Shown in pieces: positions 18,225 to 28,220 of a stretch of 64,000 bases of DNA; positions within the stretch are counted from its first letter, which is position 1, and each line of letters begins with the position of its first letter. A program made the position numbers and the translations under genes. The notes beneath the pieces are model-generated. The model saw nothing but the letters and a program-made list of their open reading frames with translations. It ran no database searches and was not told where the DNA came from. The DNA is from Serratia odorifera (lineage in GTDB: Bacteria > Pseudomonadota > Gammaproteobacteria > Enterobacterales > Enterobacteriaceae): the NCBI RefSeq assembly GCF_900635445.1, contig NZ_LR134117.1, forward strand, positions 2,542,001-2,606,000. The letters run 5' to 3'.

Positions 18225-19652
18225 ATGAGTCAGGTTTCACTCGAAATACCCAGCGATTTTATCCTCGGCGCGGCGGCTTCCGCCTGGCAGACCGAGGGCT
18301 GGAGCGGCAAAAAACCGGGGCAGGATTCTTACCTGGATTTGTGGTATCGGCACGATCGCCACGTTTGGCATAACGGCTACGGCCCGTCGGTCGCCACCGA
18401 CTTTATCAATCGCTACCGTGAAGACGTGGCGTTGATGAAGCAAAGCGGCGTCAGCCATTACCGTACGTCGATCAACTGGTCGCGTTTCCTTACCGATTAT
18501 GAGCAAGGGGTGGTGGATGAGGAGTACGCTGCCTATATCGACGCCTTGCTGGACGAAATGAAACGCCAGGGCGTCGAGCCGATGCTGTGTCTGGAGCACT
18601 ACGAGCTGCCGGGTTACCTGCTGGAAAAATACCAAGGCTGGAACTCCAGGCGGGTGGTGGAACTGTTCGTACTGTATGCGCGTCGGGTATTTGAGCGCTT
18701 CGGCGACAAGGTGACGCGCTGGTTCACCTTCAACGAGCCGGTGGTGGTGCAGACGCGGGTATACCTTGACGCCATCCGCTGGCCGTACGAGCAGAACACC
18801 GGCAAATGGATGCAGTGGAACCACCATAAAAATCTGGCGACCGCTTCGGTGGTGCAGTTGTTCCGCCAGATGGGCTGTGCCGGCAGCATCGGGGTGATCC
18901 TCAACCCGGAAGTGACCTATCCGCGCTCCAGTGCGCCGCACGACCAGCGTGCCGCCGAACTTTACGACCTGTTCTATAACCGGGTGTTTCTCGATCCGGC
19001 GATCAAGGGAGAATACCCGGCGGAACTGCTGACGCTGCTGAACCAGCATGGGGTGCATTTTGCCTGGACGCCGGAGGACATGGCGCTGATCCGCGACAAC
19101 ACCGTCGACGAAGTGGGTATCAACCTGTATTACCCGCACCGCGTCAAGGCGCCGAGCCGCCAATGGCACAGCGCAACGCCGTTCCACCCGGCGATGTACT
19201 ACGAGCATTTTGAACTGCCGGGGCGGCGGATGAACAAATCGCGCGGTTGGGAAATCCTGCCGAAAATCGTTTACGACATGGGCCTGCGCATGCGCGACGA
19301 GTACGGCAACATTGCCTGGTTTGTCGCGGAGAACGGTATGGGCATTGAGAACGAAGCGCAGTTTAAAAATGCCGACGGCGAAATCCAGGACGACTACCGC
19401 ATCGAATTCATTGGCGAACATCTCTATTGGACGCTGAAAGCGGTCGAGGCCGGGGTGAACTGCCGGGGCTATATGCTGTGGGCGTTTACCGACAACGTGT
19501 CGCCGATGAACGCCTTCAAGAACCGCTACGGCCTGATTGAGATCGATCTGGACAACCAGCGTAACCGGCGGCCAAAAAAGTCGGCGCACTGGTTCCGCGC
19601 ACTGAGCGACAGCCGGCGACTGACCCTGACGCTTGACGATGAAAACAAATAA
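18225..19652 (+). CDS. 6-phospho-beta-glucosidase, glycoside hydrolase family 1
   Basis: 475 residues. A GH1 enzyme that hydrolyses the phosphorylated disaccharide delivered by the PTS to glucose 6-phosphate and the aglycone or sugar, in the cytosol. FILGAAASAWQTEG near the start, the acid/base region TFNEPVV near 170 and the nucleophile region FVAENGMG near 370 are visible, and the C-terminal MLWAFTDNVSPMNAF with RPKKSAHWF is typical of the 6-phospho branch. ATG 18225 has GAGGTG 4 bp upstream. As read, the frame is continuous with EIIC, probably from a sequencing error. EIIB follows closely. Confidence 0.9.
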   Translation: MSQVSLEIPSDFILGAAASAWQTEGWSGKKPGQDSYLDLWYRHDRHVWHNGYGPSVATDFINRYREDVALMKQSGVSHYRTSINWSRFLTDYEQGVVDEEYAAYIDALLDEMKRQGVEPMLCLEHYELPGYLLEKYQGWNSRRVVELFVLYARRVFERFGDKVTRWFTFNEPVVVQTRVYLDAIRWPYEQNTGKWMQWNHHKNLATASVVQLFRQMGCAGSIGVILNPEVTYPRSSAPHDQRAAELYDLFYNRVFLDPAIKGEYPAELLTLLNQHGVHFAWTPEDMALIRDNTVDEVGINLYYPHRVKAPSRQWHSATPFHPAMYYEHFELPGRRMNKSRGWEILPKIVYDMGLRMRDEYGNIAWFVAENGMGIENEAQFKNADGEIQDDYRIEFIGEHLYWTLKAVEAGVNCRGYMLWAFTDNVSPMNAFKNRYGLIEIDLDNQRNRRPKKSAHWFRALSDSRRLTLTLDDENK

Positions 19653-19662
19653 GGAATTGCTG

Positions 19663-19980
19663 ATGAAACGAATCGTTCTGGCCTGCTCGGCGGGCATGTC
19701 CACCTCGCTGGTGGTGACCAAAATGGAAAAAGAGGCGGCGGCGCGCGGGCTGGAATTACAGATCTACGCCATCCCCGAACAGAATCTGCGAGATGAGCTG
19801 CAAAGTTACGGCAACGATATCCTTGCGGTGCTGCTGGGGCCGCAGGTGCGCTTCAAGCTGACGGAAAACAAAAAGCTGACTGACCACTACCAGATCCCGA
19901 TCGCGGTGATCGATTCTGTGGCATACGGCACGTTAAACGGCGCAAAAGTACTCGATCAGGCGCTGGGTTTGGTAGACTAG
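19663..19980 (+). CDS. PTS EIIB, lactose/cellobiose family
   Basis: 105 residues. The phosphocysteine motif IVLACSAGMSTSLVV places the active cysteine at residue 8. The rest (AIPEQNLRDELQSYGNDILAVLLGPQVRF) follows ChbB/CelA. It takes phosphate from EIIA on a histidine and transfers it to the sugar entering through EIIC. ATG 19663 lies 10 bp after the glucosidase stop with AAGGA upstream, so it is co-transcribed with EIIC and the glucosidase. This gene is intact. Confidence 0.9.
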   Translation: MKRIVLACSAGMSTSLVVTKMEKEAAARGLELQIYAIPEQNLRDELQSYGNDILAVLLGPQVRFKLTENKKLTDHYQIPIAVIDSVAYGTLNGAKVLDQALGLVD

Positions 19981-20114
19981 CCCGGTTGTCGTCCCAACGG
20001 CTGGCGGGTGAGCCCATCATCCGCCAGTGCATGCCGTCGGGAGCGGACTTTTCGGGCTAGATACCTCTTGTATGCAAGGTATGGCATGGGCCAGGCGTCT
20101 TTCAGGGTGAAACG

Positions 20115-20887
20115 GTGGACAAAGTCGTGATTCCGCAGGAAAAAAAGCAGTATCAGGAGATTGGACGGGACCTTCGGCAAAAAATTCAGCAGGGCCATTT
20201 CGCTATCGGCACGCGTCTCCCGCCCGAGCGCAACATCGCCGAAACCTACGGTGTCAGCCGAACTATTGTGCGCGAAGCGCTGCTGATGCTTGAACTGGAG
20301 GTACGGTGGATATTCGCCAGAGCTCGGGCGTCTACGTGATCCGCATGCCGAACGACGCGGCGGAAGATGACGATTCGCTGTTGCACAGCGAGGTCGGGCC
20401 GTTTGAAATGCTCCAGGCGCGCCAACTGCTGGAAAGCAATATCGCGGCGTTTGCCGCCAAAATGGCCACCAAGGCCGACATCGAAAATTTGCGGCGTACG
20501 CTGGAACAGGAACAACGCGCCATCATTGCCAATGACGAAAGCGGCGACAATGACAAGATGTTCCATCTGCTGATCGCCGGTGCAACCCAGAATCAGATGC
20601 TGCTGGATACGGTAAAAAGCCTCTGGCAGCGGCGGGATGCCAGCCCGCTGTGGCAGCAGTTGCACAGCCGCATTGCTACCAAGGGCTATCGGCTGAAGTG
20701 GCTGGCGGATCACCAGAACATTCTGGCGGCGCTGCGCCGTCGCGACGTGATGGGATCGTATCAGGCGATGTGGCAGCACATGGAAAACATCAAAGGCACG
20801 CTGATGGAGCTGTCTGACGTCGATGCCCCGGAATTCGACGGCTATCTGTTTGAGTCGGTGCCGATCTTCCAGGGCAAGCTGGTGTAG
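20115..20887 (+). CDS. GntR/FadR-family regulator, UxuR/ExuR-like (single frameshift)
   Basis: An N-terminal winged helix (about residues 10-75: GTRLPPERNIAETYGVSRTIVREALLMLE) and an FCD effector domain starting with PFEMLQARQLLESNIAAFAA. The whole follows E. coli UxuR/ExuR, including the end VDAPEFDGYLFESVPIF. One G is missing near 20303; restoring it gives 257 residues, exactly the length of UxuR. It sits 134 bp downstream of EIIB on the same strand, converging with galR (6 bp between stops). UxuR/ExuR bind TTGGTATACCAA-type sites, and three such boxes lie in the EIIA/EIIC control region, so I infer it controls this PTS island. In E. coli the relatives respond to hexuronates; the ligand here may differ. 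Confidence 0.85.
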
Positions 20888-20893
20888 GGCGAA

Positions 20894-21915
20894 CTACCCC
20901 TGGTCGAGCGCATTGTTGATGCTGGCGACCGAATGGCGCCGCACCAGCGTCGGGCTGAACATATTGGTGATTTCCGGTAGCGGCTGGCCGTTGGCCAGCG
21001 CCAGCGCCAGTTCTGCCGCCTGGGTTGCCATTGCCACCACCGGGTAGCGCACGGTGGTCAGGCGCGGTCGCAGATAGCGCGAAATCAGTACATCATCAAA
21101 GCCAATCAACGATATCTGCCCCGGCACGTCGATGCTGTTATCGCTCAGCACCGACAGCGCCCCGGCGGCCACCGGATCGTTATAGCAGGTCACCGCGCTG
21201 AAGCTCTTGCCGCGCCCCAGCAGTTCGGTCATCGGCCTGCTCGCCGCCAATTTCGTCCGGTTCGCCGTAGGCAATCAGCTTTTCATCCACCGCAATACCG
21301 TGTTCCTGCAACGCGTCCAGATAGCCCTGCAGGCGATCGGTGGCGTCGGAAATCTGGTGGGTGGAACAGATGATGGCAATGCGCTGGTGCCCCTGCTGGA
21401 TCAGATGGCGGGTCGCCAGCCAGGCGCCGTAACGATCGTCCAACGCCACGCAGCGGGTTTCATAACCGGGCAGCGTGCGGTTGATCAGCACCATTCCGGG
21501 GATTTGCTGCATCCAGACGCTCAGCTCCATATCGGTCAGTTTTTTGGCGTGTACCACCAGTGCTGCACAGCGGTGGCGCCACCAGCTGCTCTATCGCCTG
21601 ACGCTCTTTTTCGGCGTCGTGGTAACCGTTGCCAATCAGCAGAAAGTTATGGGTGGTGTAGGCCACTTGCTCAACGGCTTTCACCATGGCGCCGAAGAAC
21701 GGATCGGAGACGTCGGAGACGATCAGTCCGACGGTTTCGGTGGATTGTTGCGCCAGCGCGCGGGCGTTGGCGTTGGGGTGATACTGTAATTGCTCCATCG
21801 CCGCCAGCACTGCGCTGCGCGAACCATCGCTGGCCTTCGGCGAGTTATTGATCACGCGAGATACCGTGGCAACGGAAACGCCCGCCAGCCTGGCAACATC
21901 CTTTATGGTAGCCAT
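20894..21915 (-). CDS. galR: Galactose repressor GalR (two frameshifts)
   Basis: The N-terminus MATIKDVARLAGVSVATVSR and INNSPKAS are those of E. coli GalR, followed by the LacI-type core (NFLLIGNGYH, DRYGAWLATRHLIQQGH, ISLIGFDDV, RPRLTTVRYP, FSPTLVRRHSVAS). Extra bases near 21579 and 21236 break the frame; removal gives about 339 residues (E. coli 343). GalR represses galactose transport and metabolism operons and is released by galactose. Its place between lysA and omr-aas matches E. coli, with the PTS island inserted between lysA and galR here. Confidence 0.92.
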
Positions 21916-22161
21916 ATATGCTTCAACTTATCCTGGGGTAATCGCTTACATTCCCCAGTTTTGCGGAAAAACCGTTCGGCTGCAAGTCGCCGACTGCGTA
22001 ACTGTGGCGGCGTTGGCAGATATTGGCACGTTATCCTCATTTGGCGGTGGCGCAGCGCTGCGCTTAGGCCGTGATGCGAAGGTAATAGAGCGATTTGTAC
22101 TTTGGCTGTCCCCGCCGGCAATGGTATTTTTGGCCCATTCCATTTTTTGTTTGAGAACGTC

Positions 22162-24439
22162 ATGTCTATTAAACGTTATCCGCAACTCGCACACTGGGGG
22201 GCGTATACCGCCGTGGTTGAAGACGGCCGGCTGATCCGCTGCGAACCGTTTGCCGGCGATCCCGATCCGTCGCCGATGCTCGATTCCATTGTGCCGATGA
22301 CCTATTCGGACAAACGCATTCGCAAACCGGCGGTGCGCCGCTCCTGGTTGCAAAAACGCGAGGGCAGCGACCGCACCCTGCGCGGCCGCGAGGATTTCGT
22401 CGAGGTAGACTGGGAGCTGGCGCTGGATCTGGTGGCGGAAGAAAATCGTCGTGTGCGCGACCGCTACGGCCCCTCTGGCCTGTTCACCGGGTCTTACGGC
22501 TGGTCTTCCGCCGGGCGCCTGCATCACGCGCGTTCGCTGGTGCGCCGCTTCTACTTTTCCGGCGGCGGCGGTGTCGATCAGTTGGGTAACTACAGCTGGG
22601 GCGCGGCGCAGTTCTTCCTGCCGTACGTCATCGGCACCTTTACGCCACTGACCGGGCGGGTGACCAGCTGGCCGAGCGTGGTGGAACATTGCGATATCTT
22701 CCTGGCGTTTGGCGGACTAGCGCTGAAAAACGCTCAGGTGTCCTCCGGTGGGGCGGCGGAGCATGCGTTGAAACCGTGGCTGGAAAAACTGGTGCGCAAG
22801 GGCACGCCGGTGATCAACATCAGCCCAATGCGCGACGATTGCCCGGCCTTCGTCAATGCCGAATGGATCCCGATCCGCCCCAATACCGACGTCGCGCTGA
22901 TGCTGGCGCTGGGCTATGAGATCCAGCGACCATGGCGCGCAGGATGAAGCCTTCCTTGCCAGTCATTGCGTGGGTTACCCCCAATTGGCGGACTATTTGC
23001 GCGGCGTAACCGATGGCGTAGCGAAAACCCCGCAGTGGGCCAGCGCCATCACCGGCATTCCGGCGGAGCGCATTGCCGGTTTGGCACAGCAACTGATTGG
23101 CGTGCGCAGTTTCATCACCTGTTCCTATTCGGTGCAACGCGCACACCGTGGCGAACAGCCGTACTGGATGATGATTGCCCTGTCGGCGATGCTGGGGCAG
23201 GTCGGGCTGCCGGGCGGTGGTTTTTCGTTCGGCCACGGTTCAATGAACGGCGTTGGCAACCCGCGGGTTGATACCCCCGGGCCGACCATGCCGGTAGGCA
23301 GTAACCCGGCCAATCTGGCGATCCCGGTGGCGCGCATTTGCGACATGCTGCTGCAACCCGGCGAAGCGTACCAGTTCCAGGGCGAAACGCGGCACTATCC
23401 GGATATTCATCTGGTGCATTGGGCCGGCGGCAATCCGTTCCATCACCATCAGCAGCTGAACCGACTGATGGAGGGCTGGCAAAAGCCGGACACGGTGATC
23501 GTGCAGGACATCTGGTGGACACCGGCGGCGAAAATGGCCGATATCGTGCTACCGGTCACCAGTTCGCTGGAGCGTAACGACATTGGTGGTTCGTCGCGCG
23601 ATCGTTACGTATTGGCGATGCATCAGGCGATCGCGCCACAGCACCAGGCGCGCAACGATTTTGACATTTTCGCCGATCTGGCCGAACGGCTGGGGTATCG
23701 CCAGTCGTTCACCGAAAACCGCAGCGAACGCCAGTGGATTGAGCATATTTACCGGCAGTGTGGTTTGGCGCAGGCGGGCACCGGTGTGGCATGGCCGGCG
23801 TTCGAAACGTTCTGGCAGCAAGGTTATGTCGAATTGCCGGCACCGGAACGGGACTTCGTCTTCTTTGACCAGTTCCGCGACGATCCGCACGGCCACCCGC
23901 TGCAAACGCCAAGCGGGAAGATCGAACTGTTCAGCGAAAAAATCGCCGGCTATGGCTACCAGGATTTTGCCCCGCATCCGCAGTGGCAGCCGCCGGTTGA
24001 ATGGCTGGGGGCGCCGCAGGCGCAGCAGTGGCCACTGCATTTGATCTCGATCCAGCCGGCCGATCGGCTGCACAGCCAGATGGATCCGGCGCCGCAGGTA
24101 CAGGCCAATAAAACCGCCGGCCGTGAGACGCTGTATATGCACCCGACCGATGCCGAGACGCGCGACATTGACGACGGCGCGCAGGTGCTGGTCAGCAATG
24201 CGCGCGGCGGCTGCCTGGCCGGCGTCAGCATCACCGATGGCGTGACGCCCGGCGTGGTGCTGATGGCCACCGGCGCCTGGTTCGATCCGGGCTTTGGCGC
24301 GCAGCGGCATGCCGTCGAACAGGCCGGCAATCCCAACGTGCTGACGCTGGATATCGGCACCTCGCCGTTGACCCAGGGGCCGAATGCCATGAGTTGCCTG
24401 GTGGAGGTCAGTGCGGTATTGCCGAACGGCGCAGCTTGA
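22162..24439 (+). CDS. Molybdopterin oxidoreductase, BisC family (biotin/methionine sulfoxide reductase; single frameshift)
   Basis: About 758 residues after removal of one base near 22932. A molybdopterin guanine dinucleotide enzyme of the DMSO-reductase family: HWGAYTAVVEDGRL at the start, LFTGSYGWSSAGRLHHA with the serine that would ligate Mo in BisC/TorA enzymes near 110-120, GGNPFHHHQQLNRL and NDIGGSSRDRYVLAM. There is no N-terminal cysteine cluster and no twin-arginine signal, so it is a cytosolic, non-iron-sulfur enzyme like BisC (reduces biotin and free methionine sulfoxides). ATG 22162 is divergent from galR across 246 bp. In E. coli bisC is elsewhere, so this position between galR and omr is lineage-specific. 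Confidence 0.85.
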
Positions 24440-24655
24440 CGGCAAAAAACGGCCTTACGCCGATTTTTGCTGCTCAACGGGCGCGTTTTCCGCGCGGCCG
24501 AATACGCATTTTTTGCTACGTTTTTCCGCGAGATCGTTGACGTTTCATTGAGTTATTACTGACGAACGCGGAAATTTACAGCTGGTTGCATTTAGAGCAA
24601 AACTCTTTCGATTCAACGGTAGTTTCTTACAGCGGGCATCTCTAAAGTAGGCAGT
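24440..24655. other. Upstream region of the Omr sRNA
   Basis: No gene is visible. The region holds the presumed promoter of the sRNA, with TAAAGT as a possible -10 near 24643-24648. In E. coli the omrA and omrB promoters are activated by OmpR; candidate OmpR half-sites cannot be placed by eye. I looked for a second sRNA copy and found none. Confidence 0.5.
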
Positions 24656-24749
24656 CCCAGAGGTATTGATTGGTGAGAAATCGACATACTCTGTATGTTG
24701 AAGCCATTTTCAATTGCACCAACCTACGCGGATGCGTAGGTTTTTTTTT
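24656..24749 (+). ncRNA. omrA: OmrA/OmrB-type small RNA
   Basis: The 5' end CCCAGAGGTATTGATTGGTG is the conserved seed of OmrA and OmrB, Hfq-dependent sRNAs that repress outer-membrane proteins (CirA, FecA, OmpT), CsgD and OmpR in E. coli. The 3' end is CACCAACCTACGC-GGAT-GCGTAGG with nine T, the same terminator architecture. Location directly upstream of aas matches E. coli, which has two tandem copies between galR and aas; only one is present here. The middle is diverged, as expected. Whether it equals OmrA or OmrB cannot be said; the symbol is nominal. Confidence 0.92.
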
Positions 24750-24857
24750 GCCTGCCATATAGTATCCTTTCCCTACAAGCAGTTAGCGCCCGGTTTTTTG
24801 GGGCGGTTATCCGCCACCGCGCTGATTGCATCGCCGGCAAGCTCATGGGAGAGCGGT

Positions 24858-27011
24858 ATGATCATGTCTGTATTGCGCACGGTGTTTCGCCTGCTTTATC
24901 GCGTGCGCGTCGAGGGCGATGCCCGCCATTTTGATCAGCAGAAACTGCTGATCACCCCCAACCACGTCTCTTTTATCGATGGCGTGCTGCTGGCGCTGTT
25001 TTTACCGATCAAACCGGTATTCGCGGTGTATTCCAGCGTCTCGGAACGCTGGTTTATGCGTTGGCTGAAGCCGTACATCGACTTCGTTTTTCTTGATCCC
25101 ACCAAGCCGATGGCGATCAAGCATCTGGTGCGCGAAGTGCAAAAAGGGCGACCGATCGTGGTGTTCCCGGAAGGGCGTATAACCGTGACCGGCTCGCTGA
25201 TGAAGATTTACGAAGGCGCCGGGTTTATTGCCGCCAAGTCCGGCGCCACGGTGGTGCCGGTGCGCATCGACGGCCCGGAATTCAGCCCGTTTGGCCGCAT
25301 GAAAGGGGTATTTCGGATCCGCGCCTTTCCGCAGGTGACCATCAGCATTCTGCCGCCGACCACTCTGCCGATGCCGGAGGCGCCGCGTGCCCGCGAGCGG
25401 CGCATGCTGGCCGGTGACCGCCTGCATCAAATCATGATGAAGGCGCGCATGGATAGCCGCAAACCGCAGACCCTGTTTGAGGCGCTGCTGTCGGCAACCG
25501 AGCGTTACGGTATGGCCAAACCCTGTATTGAAGACATCAATTTCAAGGAAGACAGCTATCGCACGTTGCTTAAAAAATCGTTGGGTGTCAGTCGGATCCT
25601 GCAACGTTTCACCGCCCAGGGCGAACATGTCGGCATGCTGCTGCCTAACGCCACCATTACCGCCGCCGCCATTTTCGGTGCGTCGCTAGGGGATCGTATC
25701 CCGGCGCTGCTCAACTATACCGCCGGCGCCAATGGCTTGAGGAGTGCGATGACGGCGGCCACCATCCGCACTATCGTCACTTCGCGCCAGTTTCTGGAGA
25801 AGGGCAAGCTGACCCATTTGCCGGAGCAGGTGCCGGACGCCAACTGGGTATATCTGGAAGACCTGAAAGATACCGTCACCCTGGCCGACAAACTGTGGAT
25901 CCTGCGTCATTTACTGCAGCCGAGACGTGCCATGCTGCCGCAACGGCCGGACGATGCGGCGCTGATTCTGTTTACCTCCGGTTCGGAAGGCAACCCGAAA
26001 GGGGTAGTGCATTCTCATGCCAGCCTGCTGGCCAACGTCGAGCAGATCCGTACCATCGCCGACTTTACGCCGCGCGATCGCTTTATGTCATCGTTGCCGC
26101 TGTTCCATTCATTCGGCCTGACGGTCGGGCTGATTACTCCGCTGATGACCGGCAGCCGCATCTTCCTCTATCCCAGTCCGCTGCATTACCGCGTGGTGCC
26201 GGAACTGGTGTATGACCGTAACTGCACCGTACTGTTCGGCACCGCCACCTTCCTCAACAATTACGCCAGATTCGCCCATCCGTATGATTTCGCCCGCCTG
26301 CGTTACGTGGTGGCCGGGGCGGAAAAGCTGGCGGACAGCACCAAACAGATCTACCAGGACAAATACGGCATTCGCATCCTGGAAGGCTATGGCGTGACCG
26401 AGTGTGCGCCGGTGGTTTCGATTAACGTACCGCTGGCGACCAAGGTCGGCACCGTGGGCCGCATCATGCCGCAAATGCAGGCGCGGCTGATGCCGGTGCC
26501 GGGCATCGATCGGGGAGGACGTCTGCAACTGCGTGGGCCGAACATCATGAAAGGGTATCTGCGGGTTGAACGGCCCGGCGAACTGGAGCCGCCCGTCGCC
26601 GAGGATCAACAGGGCAACCTGCAACCGGGCTGGTACGACACCGGTGACATCGTGACGCTGGACGAACAGGGATATTGCACCATTCGCGGTCGGGTGAAGC
26701 GTTTTGCCAAACTGGCAGGGGAGATGATCTCACTGGAGAGCGTGGAACAGCTGGCGCTGCGCATCGCCCCGGAGGGGCATCACGCCGCCACGGTGAAAAG
26801 CGACAGCAGCAAAGGCGAAGCGCTGGTGCTGTATACCACCGATGACAGCATTACCCGCGACGCCTTGCTGCGCGTGGCGCGTGAACAGGGCAGCCCGGAG
26901 CTGGTGGTCCCGCGTGACATTCGCCTGATAAAAACCTTGCCGGTGCTGGGCAGCGGCAAACCTGACTATGTCACCCTGCGTAAAATGGCTGAACAGCCGG
27001 AGAGTGTCTGA
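24858..27011 (+). CDS. aas: Aas: 2-acylglycerophosphoethanolamine acyltransferase / acyl-ACP synthetase
   Basis: 717 residues (E. coli 719). Two fused domains: a PlsC-type acyltransferase with NHVSFIDG near 35 and FPEGRIT near 108, and an AMP-binding synthetase with LFTSGSEGNPKGVVHSH near 371, GYGVTECAPVVS and WYDTGDIV. It charges ACP with fatty acid using ATP and re-acylates lysophosphatidylethanolamine on the inner membrane. I start at ATG 24858 (GGGAGAG upstream), which keeps the family N-terminus; ATG 24864 is an alternative. Its stop overlaps the lplT start by one base (TGATG), so translation is coupled. Confidence 0.95.
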   Translation: MIMSVLRTVFRLLYRVRVEGDARHFDQQKLLITPNHVSFIDGVLLALFLPIKPVFAVYSSVSERWFMRWLKPYIDFVFLDPTKPMAIKHLVREVQKGRPIVVFPEGRITVTGSLMKIYEGAGFIAAKSGATVVPVRIDGPEFSPFGRMKGVFRIRAFPQVTISILPPTTLPMPEAPRARERRMLAGDRLHQIMMKARMDSRKPQTLFEALLSATERYGMAKPCIEDINFKEDSYRTLLKKSLGVSRILQRFTAQGEHVGMLLPNATITAAAIFGASLGDRIPALLNYTAGANGLRSAMTAATIRTIVTSRQFLEKGKLTHLPEQVPDANWVYLEDLKDTVTLADKLWILRHLLQPRRAMLPQRPDDAALILFTSGSEGNPKGVVHSHASLLANVEQIRTIADFTPRDRFMSSLPLFHSFGLTVGLITPLMTGSRIFLYPSPLHYRVVPELVYDRNCTVLFGTATFLNNYARFAHPYDFARLRYVVAGAEKLADSTKQIYQDKYGIRILEGYGVTECAPVVSINVPLATKVGTVGRIMPQMQARLMPVPGIDRGGRLQLRGPNIMKGYLRVERPGELEPPVAEDQQGNLQPGWYDTGDIVTLDEQGYCTIRGRVKRFAKLAGEMISLESVEQLALRIAPEGHHAATVKSDSSKGEALVLYTTDDSITRDALLRVAREQGSPELVVPRDIRLIKTLPVLGSGKPDYVTLRKMAEQPESV

Positions 27012-28216
27012 TGAATCAGCCGTTGACTGATAATGCCCCCCTGCTGTCGCGCGGCATGATCGCCGTGATTTGCGCGCAGTTCCTCTCGGCCTTCGGCGAC
27101 AATGCCTTGCTGTTCGCCACGCTGGCGTTGATCAAACAGCAGCTTTACCCGGACTGGAGCCAGCCGATACTGCAAATGGCCTTCGTCGCCACCTACATCA
27201 TTCTGGCGCCGTTCGTTGGCCAGATTGCCGACAGTTTTGCCAAAGGGCGCGTCATGATGTTCGCCAACGGCCTAAAGCTGGCCGGGGCGCTGGTGATCTG
27301 CTTTGGTCTGAATCCGTTTCTGGGCTACAGCCTGGTGGGCGTGGGAGCTGCGGCGTATTCACCGGCGAAGTACGGCATTCTGGGCGAAATCACCAGCGGT
27401 GAGAAGCTGGTCAAGGCCAATGGCCTGATGGAAGCGTCGACCATTGCCGCGATCCTCATCGGTTCGGTGGCCGGCGGCGTGCTGGCGGATTGGCACATTA
27501 TTGCCGCGCTGGCGGTGTGTGCGCTGGTCTACGCGGCGGCGGTGGTTGCCAACCTGTATATTCCACGGCTGGCGGCGGCACGGCCGGGAGCCTCCTGGCG
27601 ACCACGCGCCATGACGCGCAGTTTCTTTGCCGCCAGTGTCACGCTGTGGCGCGACGGACAAACGCGCTTTTCGCTGATTGGCACCAGCCTGTTCTGGGGG
27701 GCGGGCGTGACGTTACGTTTTCTGTTGGTGTTATGGGTGCCGGTGGCGCTCGGCATCGCCGACAACGCGACGCCGACGCTGCTCAACGCCATGGTGGCGG
27801 TAGGGATTGTGATCGGCGCCGGTGTCGCCGCACGGTTTGTGACGCTGGAAACGGTGCGGCGCTGCATGCCGGCCGGTATTCTGATTGGCGTGGTGGTGGC
27901 GCTGTTTGCGCTGCAAACCGCGATGATTAACGCCTATGCCTTGCTGATGCTGATTGGCGTACTGGGCGGGTTCTTCGTGGTTCCGCTGAACGCCCTGCTG
28001 CAGGAGCGCGGCAAGCGCTCGGTAGGGGCCGGCAACGCGATTGCGGTGCAGAATCTGGGCGAAAATACCGCCATGCTGTTGATGCTGGGCCTGTATTCGC
28101 TGGTGGTGAAGCTTGGCGTACCGGTGGTTGGCGTGGGCGTCGGGTTTGGCGTGGTATTTGCGCTGGCGATTGCCGCACTGTGGCTGTCACAGCGCCGCGC
28201 CGGTCGGGCAGGGTAA
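27011..28216 (+). CDS. lplT: Lysophospholipid transporter LplT
   Basis: 401 residues, MFS fold with about twelve membrane segments; SRGMIAVICAQFLSAFGDNALLFATL at the start is the LplT signature. It flips lysophosphatidylethanolamine across the inner membrane to Aas, the gene immediately upstream and overlapping by one base. Together they recycle lysophospholipids produced by lipoprotein acylation or phospholipases. The gene is intact. Confidence 0.95.
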   Translation: MNQPLTDNAPLLSRGMIAVICAQFLSAFGDNALLFATLALIKQQLYPDWSQPILQMAFVATYIILAPFVGQIADSFAKGRVMMFANGLKLAGALVICFGLNPFLGYSLVGVGAAAYSPAKYGILGEITSGEKLVKANGLMEASTIAAILIGSVAGGVLADWHIIAALAVCALVYAAAVVANLYIPRLAAARPGASWRPRAMTRSFFAASVTLWRDGQTRFSLIGTSLFWGAGVTLRFLLVLWVPVALGIADNATPTLLNAMVAVGIVIGAGVAARFVTLETVRRCMPAGILIGVVVALFALQTAMINAYALLMLIGVLGGFFVVPLNALLQERGKRSVGAGNAIAVQNLGENTAMLLMLGLYSLVVKLGVPVVGVGVGFGVVFALAIAALWLSQRRAGRAG

Positions 28217-28220
28217 TAGC

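Noticed and set aside
18237..19721. Long open frame antisense to the glucosidase gene
   Set aside because: A shadow of high GC at codon third positions; its translation is His/Arg/Val-rich with no domain, while the sense strand is a clear GH1 enzyme.
24440..24655. A second Omr-type sRNA upstream of the first
   Set aside because: No second CCCAGAGG-type seed or terminator hairpin could be found.
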